Source: Thiotrichales bacterium
Lineage (GTDB): Bacteria; Pseudomonadota; Gammaproteobacteria; Thiomicrospirales; Thiomicrospiraceae
Reading direction: 5' to 3'
DNA: 64,000 bases
Assembly (NCBI GenBank): GCA_016938655.1
Contig: JAFGUG010000023.1
Span: forward strand, 124,001-188,000
Each line of letters opens with the position of its first letter. Positions within the stretch are counted from its first letter, which is position 1. Under the pieces are notes generated by a model that was given only the letters and a program-made list of their open reading frames with translations, did no database searches and had not been told where the DNA came from. A program made the position numbers and the translations under genes. Shown here in pieces: positions 1-9,099 of this stretch.

Positions 1-1
1 T

Positions 2-1030
2 CGCAGTCAACAAGGCAAAGCCAACTTACAACTCAACAAAACCGCGCTTTCTGGTAAGCAAGTTATCGACATTGAAGACCTGAGCTTCAGTTTTGACAAT
101 CGTATTATTGTCACCGATTTCTCAAGCACCATTATGCGTGGCGATAAGGTCGGAATTATTGGTGAAAACGGCTGCGGTAAATCGACGCTTATCGCCTTAA
201 TATTAGGCAAACTGCAACCGACGTCCGGAACCGTTAAACTCGGTACCAACTTAGACATCGCCTACTTTGACCAACATCGTTCACAGTTGGACGAGAACAA
301 AGCCGTAGCCGAAAACGTCATTGATGAGAGCGATTACGTTGAGATTGATGGCGTGCGTAAACACATCATTGGTTACTTGGGTGACTTCTTATTCTCGCCA
401 GACCGTGCACGTCAGCCAGTAAAAGCGTTATCAGGTGGCGAGCGTAACCGTTTGTTATTGGCGCGCGTATTCGCCAAGCCATCAAACTTACTCATTCTGG
501 ATGAGCCGACCAACGATTTAGACGTTGAAACCTTAGAGCTGTTAGAAGAGTTGTTAATGAGCTACAAAGGCACGGTGCTGATTGTCAGCCATGACCGTGC
601 TTTCTTAAATAATGTGGCCACCAGTTCCATTGTGTTCGATGCACCCGGCATTGTGAACGAGTACATTGGCGGTTATGACGACTGGTTACGTCAGCGTCCC
701 GATTACTCGCAGATTCTAAAAGAAGAGAAAAAACTTACGCCTCAACTGCCGGAAACCAAAGCACCAGAAAAAGCCCCGGCTCCGGTTGCTAAACCTAAAA
801 AACTCAGTTACAAAGACCAGCGTGAATACGATGGATTACCGGCGTTAATCGAAGAATTGGAGCAAGCATTAGAAGGCTTAAGTGAGCAGATGAATGACCC
901 AAGTTTCTATCAAAAACCCGAAGCTGAAACCCAAAAGGTTATCAAAGCCTTAGCGGATAAAGAGGCCGAGCTGGAAGCGGCCTTTGAACGTTGGGAGGTT
1001 TTAGAAGCGATGGTGATGGGCGACCTTTAA
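2..1030 (+). CDS. uup: ABC-F ATPase Uup, 5' end missing
   Basis: The reading frame is open from the left edge of the window, so the gene starts outside it and only the C-terminal half is present. Visible parts are the second ABC module with Walker A (GENGCGKST), signature LSGGERNRLLLAR and Walker B LLILDEPTNDLD, then a basic Pro/Ala linker and a C-terminal segment rich in Glu, Leu and Lys (about the last 90 residues) that looks like the Uup coiled coil. ABC-F proteins act at the ribosome; Uup is also linked to DNA recombination intermediates and transposon excision. The sequence around the second ABC module closely matches Uup rather than EttA or YheS. A palindrome-based terminator follows the stop codon. 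Confidence 0.93.
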   Translation, partial: RSQQGKANLQLNKTALSGKQVIDIEDLSFSFDNRIIVTDFSSTIMRGDKVGIIGENGCGKSTLIALILGKLQPTSGTVKLGTNLDIAYFDQHRSQLDENKAVAENVIDESDYVEIDGVRKHIIGYLGDFLFSPDRARQPVKALSGGERNRLLLARVFAKPSNLLILDEPTNDLDVETLELLEELLMSYKGTVLIVSHDRAFLNNVATSSIVFDAPGIVNEYIGGYDDWLRQRPDYSQILKEEKKLTPQLPETKAPEKAPAPVAKPKKLSYKDQREYDGLPALIEELEQALEGLSEQMNDPSFYQKPEAETQKVIKALADKEAELEAAFERWEVLEAMVMGDL

Positions 1031-1067
1031 ACACTCTTTTATTGCGCTTAAAACTGAGGTTTAAAAC

Positions 1068-1112
1068 TCAACAGGCCTGCTAACTTTAATGGTAGCAGGC
1101 CTGTTGCTTTTT
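1068..1112. terminator. Bidirectional terminator built from two copies of the palindrome family
   Basis: CAACAGGCCTGCT (1069-1081) pairs perfectly with AGCAGGCCTGTTG (1094-1106), followed by a run of five T on the plus strand. It lies just after uup and before the end of the convergent receiver gene. Each arm is itself one base away from the repeated 12-bp palindrome. Confidence 0.85.
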
Positions 1113-1131
1113 AAAACGCCTAAAACTTAAC

Positions 1132-1599
1132 TTACTTCGCTAAGATGGCATCAGGCGTTAAATCGCCTCTTAGGGCTTTCCAGCGATTTAAACGGTGTAG
1201 CACTCTTAACAATTGTGTCGCCTTCACCGGGCGGTCTATTTGAAATTTAAAGTAACCTTTGTCAATAAAATCCGACACCGGCAAGGTCTCTTCTGGCGAC
1301 GCCATTAAAATCAACGGCGTTTGTGCCACGCCCGGATTCACGCGCACCACATCCAACCAACAGGCCTCTAAATCAATCGCCAAATCAGGGGTCACAAACA
1401 CCGCCATATAAATACGATGCGTACTGTAACGGCGCGACTCTAAATCAGCCAACATCGACTCAATCGAGTTAAGACCAATCACCTCTAAACCGTAGTGGTT
1501 TAAAAAATCTTTGACCTTCTCAAACAGCACCAAGTCCGGCTCACAAAAAGCGACCTTTTTACCTTTTAACCAAATCAACTCGTCTTTATAGGACATCAT
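1132..1599 (-). CDS. Degenerate response-regulator receiver-like protein
   Basis: 155 residues with the alternating hydrophobic strand pattern of a CheY-like receiver (KVAFCEPD near the N-terminus, MAVFVTPD, PLILMAS, then IDRPVKATQLLRVL at the end). The usual acidic pair is replaced by E-P-D, and the conserved Lys-Pro of the last loop reads Arg-Pro. A phosphorylated Asp can only tentatively be placed in the VTPD segment. I read it as a stand-alone pseudo-receiver. There is no output domain and no kinase beside it. GAGGAAC precedes the ATG. Assignment to the receiver fold is by pattern, not by search. Confidence 0.55.
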   Translation of the reverse strand: MMSYKDELIWLKGKKVAFCEPDLVLFEKVKDFLNHYGLEVIGLNSIESMLADLESRRYSTHRIYMAVFVTPDLAIDLEACWLDVVRVNPGVAQTPLILMASPEETLPVSDFIDKGYFKFQIDRPVKATQLLRVLHRLNRWKALRGDLTPDAILAK

Positions 1600-1735
1600 G
1601 GTTCCTCAAACTATTCACGCTATTATCCTTAATGCGACCAGACTTTTGTACAAAATTGAAAAATATTCCCATTAATCGTCCATCATTGCCCTGGGTTATC
1701 ACCACAAACAAATCTGCGTGTTAAGCCGAATAAGG

Positions 1736-1741
1736 TATAAT
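1736..1741 (+). promoter_or_regulatory. Possible -10 element for nrdB
   Basis: A perfect TATAAT lies 45 bases before the nrdB start. The hexamer 17 bases upstream (TCTGCG) is a poor -35, so activation may be needed. I did not see a convincing NrdR box. Confidence 0.35.
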
Positions 1742-1786
1742 GTTTACCACTTTTTTTAAACACAAATAAACCTCAGGAAGTCGCCG

Positions 1787-2920
1787 ATGAGCTGTAAGGA
1801 TCAACACACATACTCTACATTTTGTCGTTCACAAAACAACGCGATGAAAGAGCCGATGTTTTTCGGTCAAAACGTCAACGTAGCGCGTTACGACCAGCAA
1901 AAATACCCTATTTTTGAAAAACTCATTGAGAAACAATTAAGCTTCTTCTGGCGTCCTGAAGAGGTTGATCTATCTTCTGATAGAACCGAGTATGCGGATC
2001 TTCCCGAAAATGAAAAACACATCTTTATCAGCAATCTAAAGTACCAAACGTTGCTTGATTCGGTACAAGGTCGTTCGCCTAACGTTGCGTTATTGCCGTT
2101 GGTGTCGATTCCAGAACTGGAAACGTGGATTGAAACCTGGTCGTTCTCGGAGACCATTCACAGTCGTTCTTACACCCACATTATTCGTAATATCGTTGCC
2201 GATCCATCCGTGGTGTTTGATGACATCGTCACCAATGAAGAGATTGTAAAACGCGCCATGAGTGTCACCGAATACTACGACGAGCTCATTGCCCTAACGA
2301 ACCATATGTACGCTAATAAGATTGATTTAGCGGCTGACCACGAATTCCGTAAAAAGATTAAAACCGCATTGTATTTAACGGTGGTGTCAGTGAATGTTTT
2401 GGAAGCCATTCGTTTTTATGTGTCGTTTGCTTGTAGCTTCTCGTTTGCAGAACGCTCGCTCATGGAAGGTAACGCCAAAGTCATCAAATTGATTGCCCGT
2501 GACGAAGCCTTGCACTTGTCAGGTACGCAGAACATGATTACCTTGATGCGTGATGGTCAAGACGACCCAGAGATGGCGGTGATTGCTCAAGAGCAATTGG
2601 AAGCGACTTACGAAATTTTCCGTCAAGCCGCCGAACAAGAGAAAGAGTGGGCAGAGTACCTATTTAAAAATGGCTCTATGATTGGTCTAAATGCCAACAT
2701 ATTAAAAGACTACGTCGAGTACATCACCAACGTTCGCTTAAAAGCACTTAAATTAGAGTCGATTTTTGAAAGTAAATCCAACCCACTGCCGTGGATGAAT
2801 AACTGGTTAGTCAGTGATAACGTGCAAGTGGCACCGCAAGAGTCCGAAATCAGTTCGTACCTCGTTGGCCAAGTCGATTCGAAAGTCGAGTCTGGCGACT
2901 TTAGTGATTTCTCTTTGTAA
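1787..2920 (+). CDS. nrdB: Ribonucleoside-diphosphate reductase class Ia, beta subunit
   Basis: 377 residues, very close to E. coli NrdB over its whole length ([44 protein letters not shown]). It carries the diiron-tyrosyl radical cofactor used by NrdA to reduce ribonucleotides. With a six-residue longer N-terminus, the E. coli iron ligands and radical Tyr map to about Asp90, Glu121, His124 and Tyr128 ([12 protein letters not shown]). The second ligand set lies in LEAIRFY and RDEALH. AGGAAG precedes the ATG. The alpha subunit gene nrdA is not next to it: both neighbours are other genes. A terminator follows immediately. Confidence 0.97.
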   Translation: MSCKDQHTYSTFCRSQNNAMKEPMFFGQNVNVARYDQQKYPIFEKLIEKQLSFFWRPEEVDLSSDRTEYADLPENEKHIFISNLKYQTLLDSVQGRSPNVALLPLVSIPELETWIETWSFSETIHSRSYTHIIRNIVADPSVVFDDIVTNEEIVKRAMSVTEYYDELIALTNHMYANKIDLAADHEFRKKIKTALYLTVVSVNVLEAIRFYVSFACSFSFAERSLMEGNAKVIKLIARDEALHLSGTQNMITLMRDGQDDPEMAVIAQEQLEATYEIFRQAAEQEKEWAEYLFKNGSMIGLNANILKDYVEYITNVRLKALKLESIFESKSNPLPWMNNWLVSDNVQVAPQESEISSYLVGQVDSKVESGDFSDFSL

Positions 2921-2947
2921 GTTTAAATCAGCAACGTTATCCAAATT

Positions 2948-2981
2948 AGCAGGCCTGCTCACTTTGAGCAGGCTTTTTTTG
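2948..2981 (+). terminator. Terminator of nrdB, palindrome-based
   Basis: GCCTGCTC (2953-2960) pairs with GAGCAGGC (2966-2973), followed by seven T. The left arm is the 3' half of a perfect AGCAGGCCTGCT copy at 2948-2959. Confidence 0.85.
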
Positions 2982-3009
2982 TTTTTACGGCACAGGTTTA
3001 ATGGTGCCA

Positions 3010-3936
3010 TTAAAAATCCAAGCCAAACAAAATTTTAATGTGTTCACGTGCCGACATACTTAGCGCCCCCAAATCGTAACCGCCTTCTAAGACCGAAACG
3101 ATTTTTCCTTCCGCAAAGGTATTCGCAATTTTAACCAACTCAGTTGTAATCCAAGCATAGTCGTTTTCATGCAATTTTAAATTGCCCATAGGGTCTAACA
3201 CATGACCATCGAAGCCGGCAGAGATAATAATTAATTGCGGTTTGTAGTCAATTAAGGCCGGTAAGCCTTTTTCTGACCAGGCCTGTCGAAATTCATCACT
3301 GCCGCTGTATTTATCTAATGGCATTTTCACCATATTAGGAATGTCCGATTCTGGCTCAGAATTTGGGTAAATTTTATCTTCAAAACTCGAGGCAAACCAA
3401 ACACGGGGTTCGCGACGCGCATAGGATTCTGTGCCATTGCCGTGATGGACGTCAAAATCGACAATTGCAACCCGTTCATAACCATATCGTTCAAACGCAT
3501 AGGCCGCACCCACTGCCACATTATTAAACAGGCAAAACCCTTGCGGCTCTGAGTACTCGGCGTGATGACCTGGTGGACGCACATTACAAAACACAGCCTT
3601 AGCCGAACCGTTGTGCACCGCATCAATTCCGTCCAACACCGCACCCACAGCATGACGTGCAGCAATCACCGAACCGGGACTAAGATGGGTGTCAATGTTA
3701 ATTTCAATGACTCCCTTTTCAGGCAGGCTTGCCTCTAAATGTTTGACTAAATTGGGGTCATGCGCTAAAGCGAGTTCGTCGTCCGTAGCGGCACGAGATT
3801 GGGCGTGTGCAAACCAATCAAACAGCAAACTGCCAATCAGTTGATCTTGAATTCGGTTGGTGCGTTCAGACAGTTCAGGATGGTCTTCACCATTATCATG
3901 CAAATTACATTGGGAATTGCTAATATATAAATTCAC
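3010..3936 (-). CDS. Histone-deacetylase-family (AcuC-like) hydrolase, cytoplasmic
   Basis: 308 residues of the class II histone deacetylase / acetylpolyamine amidohydrolase family. The catalytic pair RPPGHH lies at about 120-125, zinc ligands Asp162 and His164 in DFDVHHGNGT, the third Asp in SAGFDGH, and EGGYDL near the C-terminus. There is no signal peptide. Family members remove acetyl groups from protein lysines or small amines. It is divergent from a Pat-type lysine acetyltransferase whose start is 30 bases away, which suggests opposing roles. An acetylpolyamine or acetoin-related substrate cannot be excluded. Confidence 0.9.
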   Translation of the reverse strand: MNLYISNSQCNLHDNGEDHPELSERTNRIQDQLIGSLLFDWFAHAQSRAATDDELALAHDPNLVKHLEASLPEKGVIEINIDTHLSPGSVIAARHAVGAVLDGIDAVHNGSAKAVFCNVRPPGHHAEYSEPQGFCLFNNVAVGAAYAFERYGYERVAIVDFDVHHGNGTESYARREPRVWFASSFEDKIYPNSEPESDIPNMVKMPLDKYSGSDEFRQAWSEKGLPALIDYKPQLIIISAGFDGHVLDPMGNLKLHENDYAWITTELVKIANTFAEGKIVSVLEGGYDLGALSMSAREHIKILFGLDF

Positions 3937-3965
3937 TACGCTTTTCTCTGGAGAATTGATTATTT

Positions 3966-6659
3966 ATGGGCCCGCATTATCTTACAAAATTGTTTAAACC
4001 AAACAGTATCGCCGTTTTTGGTGCCAGCGAACGACCGGAATCGGTGGGTGGCAACGCCTTCGCTAATTTGCTTAAGGCGGGCTTTAAAGGGCCTATCTAT
4101 CCTATCAATCCTAAGCATGATACGGTGCAAAATCAAGCTTGTTATCCAAGTATTGACGCCGTACCCACCATCCCCGACTTAGTGGTTATTGCCACGCCAG
4201 CTAAAAGTATCCCTGCGATTATTCAAGCGTGTGGCGAGGCAGGCGTGGGCAATGCGGTTATTTTGTCCGCCGGTTTTGAAGACAAAGAGGGCAAAATTCT
4301 TCAACAAAAAATGACCGCGACTGCCAATACTTACGGTATGCGTTTGATTGGTCCAAACTGTTTGGGCATTATGCGCCCCGATATCGGCCTAAACGCGACT
4401 TTTAGTAAAAACCAAGCCGTACCGGGTAACTTAGCGTTAGTTTCACAGTCGGGTGCGATTTGTACCGCTGTTTTAGACTGGGCAGAAGCGAATGAGGTCG
4501 GTTTTTCACAAGTAGTTTCCACAGGGGATGCGGCCGATATCGACTTTGGTGAAATATTGGATTTCTTGGCACTCGACCATCAAACCAAAAGCATTCTGCT
4601 TTACATCGAAGGGATTGCCGATGCCCGCCAGTTTATGAGTGGCTTAAAAGCCGCGGCACGTATGAAGCCGGTTATTCTGCTTAAATCAGGGCGCATGCCG
4701 GAAGGCACTAAGGCCGCCGTATCGCATACCGGCGCCTTAATCGGTGGTGACGATGTCTTTACCGCTGCGGTTGAGCGTGCTGGGGCTGTACGTGCCCAGT
4801 CAATTGCACAGCTGTTTGCGGCGGCGAAATCACTGTCGCATAATATTCAGATTAAGAATAGTCGTTTAGCCATCTTAACCAATGGCGGTGGCCCGGGTGT
4901 CATGGCCATCGACCGTGCCGCGGAGCTGGGCATGAAAATGCCGGACATTTGCCCAGAGAGCATGGAACAACTTAACGCCTTTTTACCACCACACTGGTCA
5001 CACGGTAACCCCATTGATATTTTAGGGGACGCCGGTGGTGATCGTTACACCCAAGCCTTAGCGATTCTGCAAAACGATGATCACTACGACGGCACCTTGA
5101 TTCTGCTTACACCGCAAGCGATGAGCGACCCATCCGGGATTGCCAAATCGATTATTGAATTCACTAAAAACACAGACAACTGCAAACCCATCTTTACCGC
5201 TTGGCTCGGTGAATCCTTGGTAAAAGAGGCGCGCACCCTGTTCAGTGAAGCTAAAATCCCCACCTTCCGCACCCCCGAAGCGGCGGTAGAAGCCTTTAGT
5301 TTTATCTCAACTTACCACCAAAACCAAAAATTGTTAATGCAGTCACCCGCAACCGCGGCACAATGCTGTCAAGCCGCCGATGCCAGTGGTGCCCGTTTAA
5401 TCATTGATTCGGTGTTAGCCGAAGGCCGCACGATTTTAAGCAGTGCCGAAACCCGCGCCATTATGAATGCATTTGGGGTACCCATTACCCCCGCGATTGA
5501 GGTTAGCAACGCCAATCAAGCGATGGTTGCCGCTGAATCAATGGGCTTTCCGGTGAGCTTAAAAATCAACTCGCCGAACCTCACACATAAATCGGATGTG
5601 GGTGGCGTTAAACTCAATATTCACTCTGTGCAAGAGGTGCGTGCAGAGTTCACCAAAATGGTCGACCGTATTAAAGCGGCTGAACCTGAAGCCAATATTT
5701 TAGGCGTTACCGTTGAACCGATGTTTAAAGGCGGCCACGCCCGAGAACTGTTAGTCGGTGTCATGCGTGACCCGGTATTTGGCCCAGCGATTACCTTTGG
5801 TAGCGGGGGGACAGCGGTGGAAGTCATTAAAGATGCGGCGATTGCATTACCGCCACTCAATCACTACATTGCCAAAAAGATGATTGCGCAGACCAAGGTG
5901 TCTAAAATGCTCAAGGCGTTTAGAGGCATGCCCGAGGTGAATCACGATGCGATTGTCGATGTGCTGTTGCGTATCTCCGATATGGTGGCGCAACTACCCG
6001 AAATTATGGAACTCGACATCAACCCGTTGTTTGCCGACGAAAATGGCGTAATGGCGGTCGATGCGCGTATTAGCATCAATGCACTGCCGGCCAACCATAA
6101 GCCTTACCAGCACATGGCGATTCACCCTTACCCAAGTGAATTGGTGCAAACTCTTGAAACCCACGCAGGCCTGCCATTATTGATTCGTCCGATTCGTCCA
6201 GAAGATGCCGAGCTGGAACTCGACTTTGTGAAAAACTTATCGGAACGTAGTCGTTATTTGCGTTTTATGAACAGCGTGCAAACCTTAACACCGCAAATGT
6301 TATCGCGTTTTACCCAAATTGATTACGACCGTGAAATGGCGTTTGTGGCGACCACCACCAATAAACAAGGGGAAACCATCGAGATTGGCGTGACGCGTTA
6401 CACCACCAACCCAGATGGTAAATCGTGTGAAATGGCCATTGTGGTGCGTGATGATTATCAACACAAAGGCGTGGCCAGTGCCCTGCTTTCAAGTTTGATT
6501 CATCACGCTAAAGCCAAAGGCTTGCACGTTATGGAAGGCGAAGTATTGAGTGAAAACAACCCCATGCTAGCACTCATGAAACAGTTTAACTTTAAGTTAA
6601 AAACCGACCCAGAGGATAAAGGCGTGATTCAAATTGAGCTGAATTTAAACCAAGCTTAA
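3966..6659 (+). CDS. Pat/PatZ-type GNAT lysine acetyltransferase with acyl-CoA synthetase domain
   Basis: 897 residues, the length and order of PatZ (YfiQ): CoA-binding Rossmann domain (about 10-130), succinyl-CoA-ligase-like domain (150-300) containing AVSHTGAL, flavodoxin-like domain (300-460), ATP-grasp part (490-710) and a C-terminal GNAT domain (about 730-890) with acetyl-CoA loop RDDYQHKGVASALL. Pat enzymes acetylate lysines, classically of acetyl-CoA synthetase. The His in SHTGAL, which carries phosphate in ADP-forming acyl-CoA synthetases, is present, so a remaining synthetase activity is possible. GGAGAA precedes the ATG. It is divergent from a deacetylase-like gene and followed by a strong terminator. 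Confidence 0.92.
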   Translation: MGPHYLTKLFKPNSIAVFGASERPESVGGNAFANLLKAGFKGPIYPINPKHDTVQNQACYPSIDAVPTIPDLVVIATPAKSIPAIIQACGEAGVGNAVILSAGFEDKEGKILQQKMTATANTYGMRLIGPNCLGIMRPDIGLNATFSKNQAVPGNLALVSQSGAICTAVLDWAEANEVGFSQVVSTGDAADIDFGEILDFLALDHQTKSILLYIEGIADARQFMSGLKAAARMKPVILLKSGRMPEGTKAAVSHTGALIGGDDVFTAAVERAGAVRAQSIAQLFAAAKSLSHNIQIKNSRLAILTNGGGPGVMAIDRAAELGMKMPDICPESMEQLNAFLPPHWSHGNPIDILGDAGGDRYTQALAILQNDDHYDGTLILLTPQAMSDPSGIAKSIIEFTKNTDNCKPIFTAWLGESLVKEARTLFSEAKIPTFRTPEAAVEAFSFISTYHQNQKLLMQSPATAAQCCQAADASGARLIIDSVLAEGRTILSSAETRAIMNAFGVPITPAIEVSNANQAMVAAESMGFPVSLKINSPNLTHKSDVGGVKLNIHSVQEVRAEFTKMVDRIKAAEPEANILGVTVEPMFKGGHARELLVGVMRDPVFGPAITFGSGGTAVEVIKDAAIALPPLNHYIAKKMIAQTKVSKMLKAFRGMPEVNHDAIVDVLLRISDMVAQLPEIMELDINPLFADENGVMAVDARISINALPANHKPYQHMAIHPYPSELVQTLETHAGLPLLIRPIRPEDAELELDFVKNLSERSRYLRFMNSVQTLTPQMLSRFTQIDYDREMAFVATTTNKQGETIEIGVTRYTTNPDGKSCEMAIVVRDDYQHKGVASALLSSLIHHAKAKGLHVMEGEVLSENNPMLALMKQFNFKLKTDPEDKGVIQIELNLNQA

Positions 6660-6675
6660 TCGCGTCACAGTAAAC

Positions 6676-6717
6676 AAAAAAGGAGGCCTGCTGAATTTCA
6701 ACAGGCCTCCTTTTTTA
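6676..6717. terminator. Bidirectional terminator
   Basis: An A-rich run and AGGAGGCCTG pair with CAGGCCTCCT and a six-T run, separated by a short loop. It serves the acetyltransferase gene and probably also the converging anti-sigma gene. Confidence 0.88.
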
Positions 6718-6760
6718 TGTCTTTTTAAATGAATCAAGAACTAACTAACTAATTAACAAA

Positions 6761-7636
6761 CTAACCAAACTTCACCGCTTTAAAGAAACGCGACTGCGCT
6801 AAGGCTAATTGTTCACTGCTGTTTCCCACAATGGCAACTAACCCCCCTTTTACCGGAACCAACTCACCCGTATAGCCACTTTTATTGAACGCAACCATCG
6901 CTTCAATCTGATGCCCAGGCATAACAATAATGGTCACCGGCCCACTCTCACTTTGCATCACAATATGCAGGCCTCGCTGACCTTCCACGTCACACTCGCC
7001 GGCATAACTCATCGAATCAATCGGCTGCTGCATGGTTGCACCGACTTTGGCGAACAGCTTAGTTAACTCTTTATCAGAAAGCGCCAAGTCTTGGGGCTTC
7101 ATCAAATCAGGGTCATGCTCAACATGTTCTAAAATGTGCGCCACCATCGCCTCACCGCTTAAGGCTTTATGGCTGTGTCCAGGGTTTTGCCACAAACCAA
7201 AAAACATCACCGCCACCAAAAAACTGGCCGCCATGCCACCTAATGCATAGTGCCAAGAGTGCCAACCTTGATCGGTTTTTTCTGACAGGCCTTTATCCCC
7301 CCTTGCGGGCTGTGCTGATTTTTTCGATTTGGTTATTTGAGTCGTTGTATCAAAAGACGGTTCAACTTGTTCAACGTATTGTTCTTGTTGTTCGTGTTGT
7401 TCGTTCTGGACGTACGCTTCTTCAGACGACTCTTGATAACTCTGTTTCAGCAATATCCGTTCAATCAAGCCTTCTGGTGCTTCTACTTTTAGAGCGCCTG
7501 CAATTTTACTGTCCAAATCACGTGCTTTTTTTAGACTTTTTTGTTGCTCAGGGTTCGCTTTTAAATAGGCCAACATTGGCTCATCTAGCGTGTGCGGATC
7601 TTGCAACAGTCTGTTGTGAAATTCCAGTTCGTTCAT
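6761..7636 (-). CDS. Anti-sigma factor (DUF3379-like)
   Basis: 291 residues. The N-terminal cytoplasmic part (1-130) begins NELEFHNRLLQDPHTLDE and contains a Gln/Glu-rich stretch. One membrane span lies at about residues 128-150 (YALGGMAASFLVAVMFFGLW), followed by a periplasmic C-terminal domain. The start is one base after the stop codon of the ECF sigma gene, the usual arrangement for a sigma factor and its membrane-bound inhibitor. The DUF3379 assignment is from memory of the N-terminal pattern. Its inducing signal cannot be read from the sequence. Confidence 0.8.
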   Translation of the reverse strand: MNELEFHNRLLQDPHTLDEPMLAYLKANPEQQKSLKKARDLDSKIAGALKVEAPEGLIERILLKQSYQESSEEAYVQNEQHEQQEQYVEQVEPSFDTTTQITKSKKSAQPARGDKGLSEKTDQGWHSWHYALGGMAASFLVAVMFFGLWQNPGHSHKALSGEAMVAHILEHVEHDPDLMKPQDLALSDKELTKLFAKVGATMQQPIDSMSYAGECDVEGQRGLHIVMQSESGPVTIIVMPGHQIEAMVAFNKSGYTGELVPVKGGLVAIVGNSSEQLALAQSRFFKAVKFG

Positions 7637-7637
7637 C

Positions 7638-8201
7638 TTAAGGATTCCCCATCGCTTTTTTGCTGTCAGCGTTTGTGTCGCCGACGTAAATTTCTTTTAA
7701 CTGTTTGCGTGCCCGAAACAGGCGCGTATTGACCGTGGACAGTTTTAAATCAAGCTCTGCGGCAATTTCATCGCCAGTAAACCCCCACATAATTTGCAAT
7801 ACCAACGGTTCACGATACTCTTCGGGCAGACTTAAAATCGCGTTGTGCAGCTGTTGTTGCTCCAAATCCATGGAGGGCTCATGGCGCAATTCATCCGAGG
7901 CTAAATTGTCTTCTATCTCAATTAACAAAGGTTGATACTTCTCGTACATTCGGGCATTTTCACGACGTAAAATGGTAATTAACCACGACTTTGCGGCTTT
8001 TTCATCATTGAGTTTATCAATCGCTTTCCACGCTCGAGTAAAGGTTTCTTGAACCAAATCTTCAGCTACGGTCGGTTGTTTACACAGCCAATAGGCATAC
8101 CGATACAGATCCTTGGCGTAAGCCGAGACCAGCTGTTCAAAAAATCGGTGTCTGTTTTTCATGCCTATGGCCGACCCACTGTTTAAGTTACGTTCACTCA
8201 T
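7638..8201 (-). CDS. ECF-family RNA polymerase sigma factor
   Basis: 187 residues with sigma region 2 (RYAYWLCKQPTVAEDLVQETFTRAWKAIDKL) and region 4 (LPEEYREPLVLQIMWGFTGDEIAAELDLKLSTVNTRLFRARKQLKE), without regions 1 and 3, as in extracytoplasmic-function sigma factors. It lies directly upstream of its probable anti-sigma gene. Only 67 bases separate it from the heme-transport ATPase gene on the same strand, so it may be partly co-transcribed with that operon. No clear autoregulated promoter could be identified. Confidence 0.93.
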   Translation of the reverse strand: MSERNLNSGSAIGMKNRHRFFEQLVSAYAKDLYRYAYWLCKQPTVAEDLVQETFTRAWKAIDKLNDEKAAKSWLITILRRENARMYEKYQPLLIEIEDNLASDELRHEPSMDLEQQQLHNAILSLPEEYREPLVLQIMWGFTGDEIAAELDLKLSTVNTRLFRARKQLKEIYVGDTNADSKKAMGNP

Positions 8202-8268
8202 AAGACCGTGTTACCTACATTATCTTTCAATAATTTTTCAATTAAATTGTCAGCCAGTCTAACAACCA

Positions 8269-9099
8269 TTACTCAGACTTGATGGACGGCAGTGGCTTGA
8301 GTAGCACCACCGATTGATTCACTTCCGGTTGGAACACCACCTGCACCGCAATATCTAATACTTCGGTTAGGTTCTGTGCGGTCATAACGGTTTGAATTGC
8401 GCCTTGTTTAACCAACTTACCGGCTTTTAACAAGGTGCAAGTATCGGCTAATTGCATCACCTGATTTAAATCGTGCGAGACCATCACCACGCCCAAGCCT
8501 TTGTCGGCCAACTGCCGAAACAGACAACCAATGTGCACTTGGTGTTTTAGATCAAGCGCTTCAGACCACTCATCCAAAAACAGCCACTTACCCGCAAACG
8601 CATCCTCAGCCTCAAATTCCACTGGCCAAATTTGCGCCAACACCCGTGCTAATTGCGCCCGTTTTTGTTCACCACCCGACAGCGTCAAGACATCACGATG
8701 CCTTAAATGCGGTATGTCGGTTGCTTCCAATACGGCGTTTAATAATCTGTGTTTAATCTCTTTAGGCCAAGTGGTTTGTTGCGCTTCAAACCCCAAATTA
8801 ACAAGCTGTTCAACACTAAAGGCAAACGCAACTTCTTGCTGTTGAGAGAGCACAGCACGCTGTAACGCCAACTCGGCAAAACTGAGGGCGTTGAGTTTTT
8901 GTTGATTAAACAGAATTTCCCCCGCTGTGGCCTGCCACTCTTTGGTTAAGCAACGTAATAGCGTCGATTTACCGGCACCGTTTTGACCAATAATGGCGTG
9001 AATTTGCCCCGCGGCAAACTGACCTGTTAAATCGTCAAGTAAGCAGGCCTGCTCAATTTTAAAACCAAGGTTTTTAAAGGTAATCGACGAGTGACTCAT
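8269..9099 (-). CDS. hmuV: Heme-type ABC transporter ATP-binding protein (HmuV-like)
   Basis: 276 residues with Walker A GQNGAGKSTLL, signature LSGGEQKRAQLARVL and the insertion with IWP before Walker B that is typical of HmuV. The Walker B region reads WLFLDEWSEALDLKHQ: the family norm is DEPTSALD, so Pro-Thr are replaced by Trp-Ser. The Asp, Glu and D-loop Asp are kept. Its start overlaps the permease stop by four bases (ATGA), showing translational coupling. A BtuD- or FecE-like role remains possible. The gene contains one exact repeat palindrome at 9042-9053, which encodes Glu-Gln-Ala-Cys. Confidence 0.82.
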   Translation of the reverse strand: MSHSSITFKNLGFKIEQACLLDDLTGQFAAGQIHAIIGQNGAGKSTLLRCLTKEWQATAGEILFNQQKLNALSFAELALQRAVLSQQQEVAFAFSVEQLVNLGFEAQQTTWPKEIKHRLLNAVLEATDIPHLRHRDVLTLSGGEQKRAQLARVLAQIWPVEFEAEDAFAGKWLFLDEWSEALDLKHQVHIGCLFRQLADKGLGVVMVSHDLNQVMQLADTCTLLKAGKLVKQGAIQTVMTAQNLTEVLDIAVQVVFQPEVNQSVVLLKPLPSIKSE

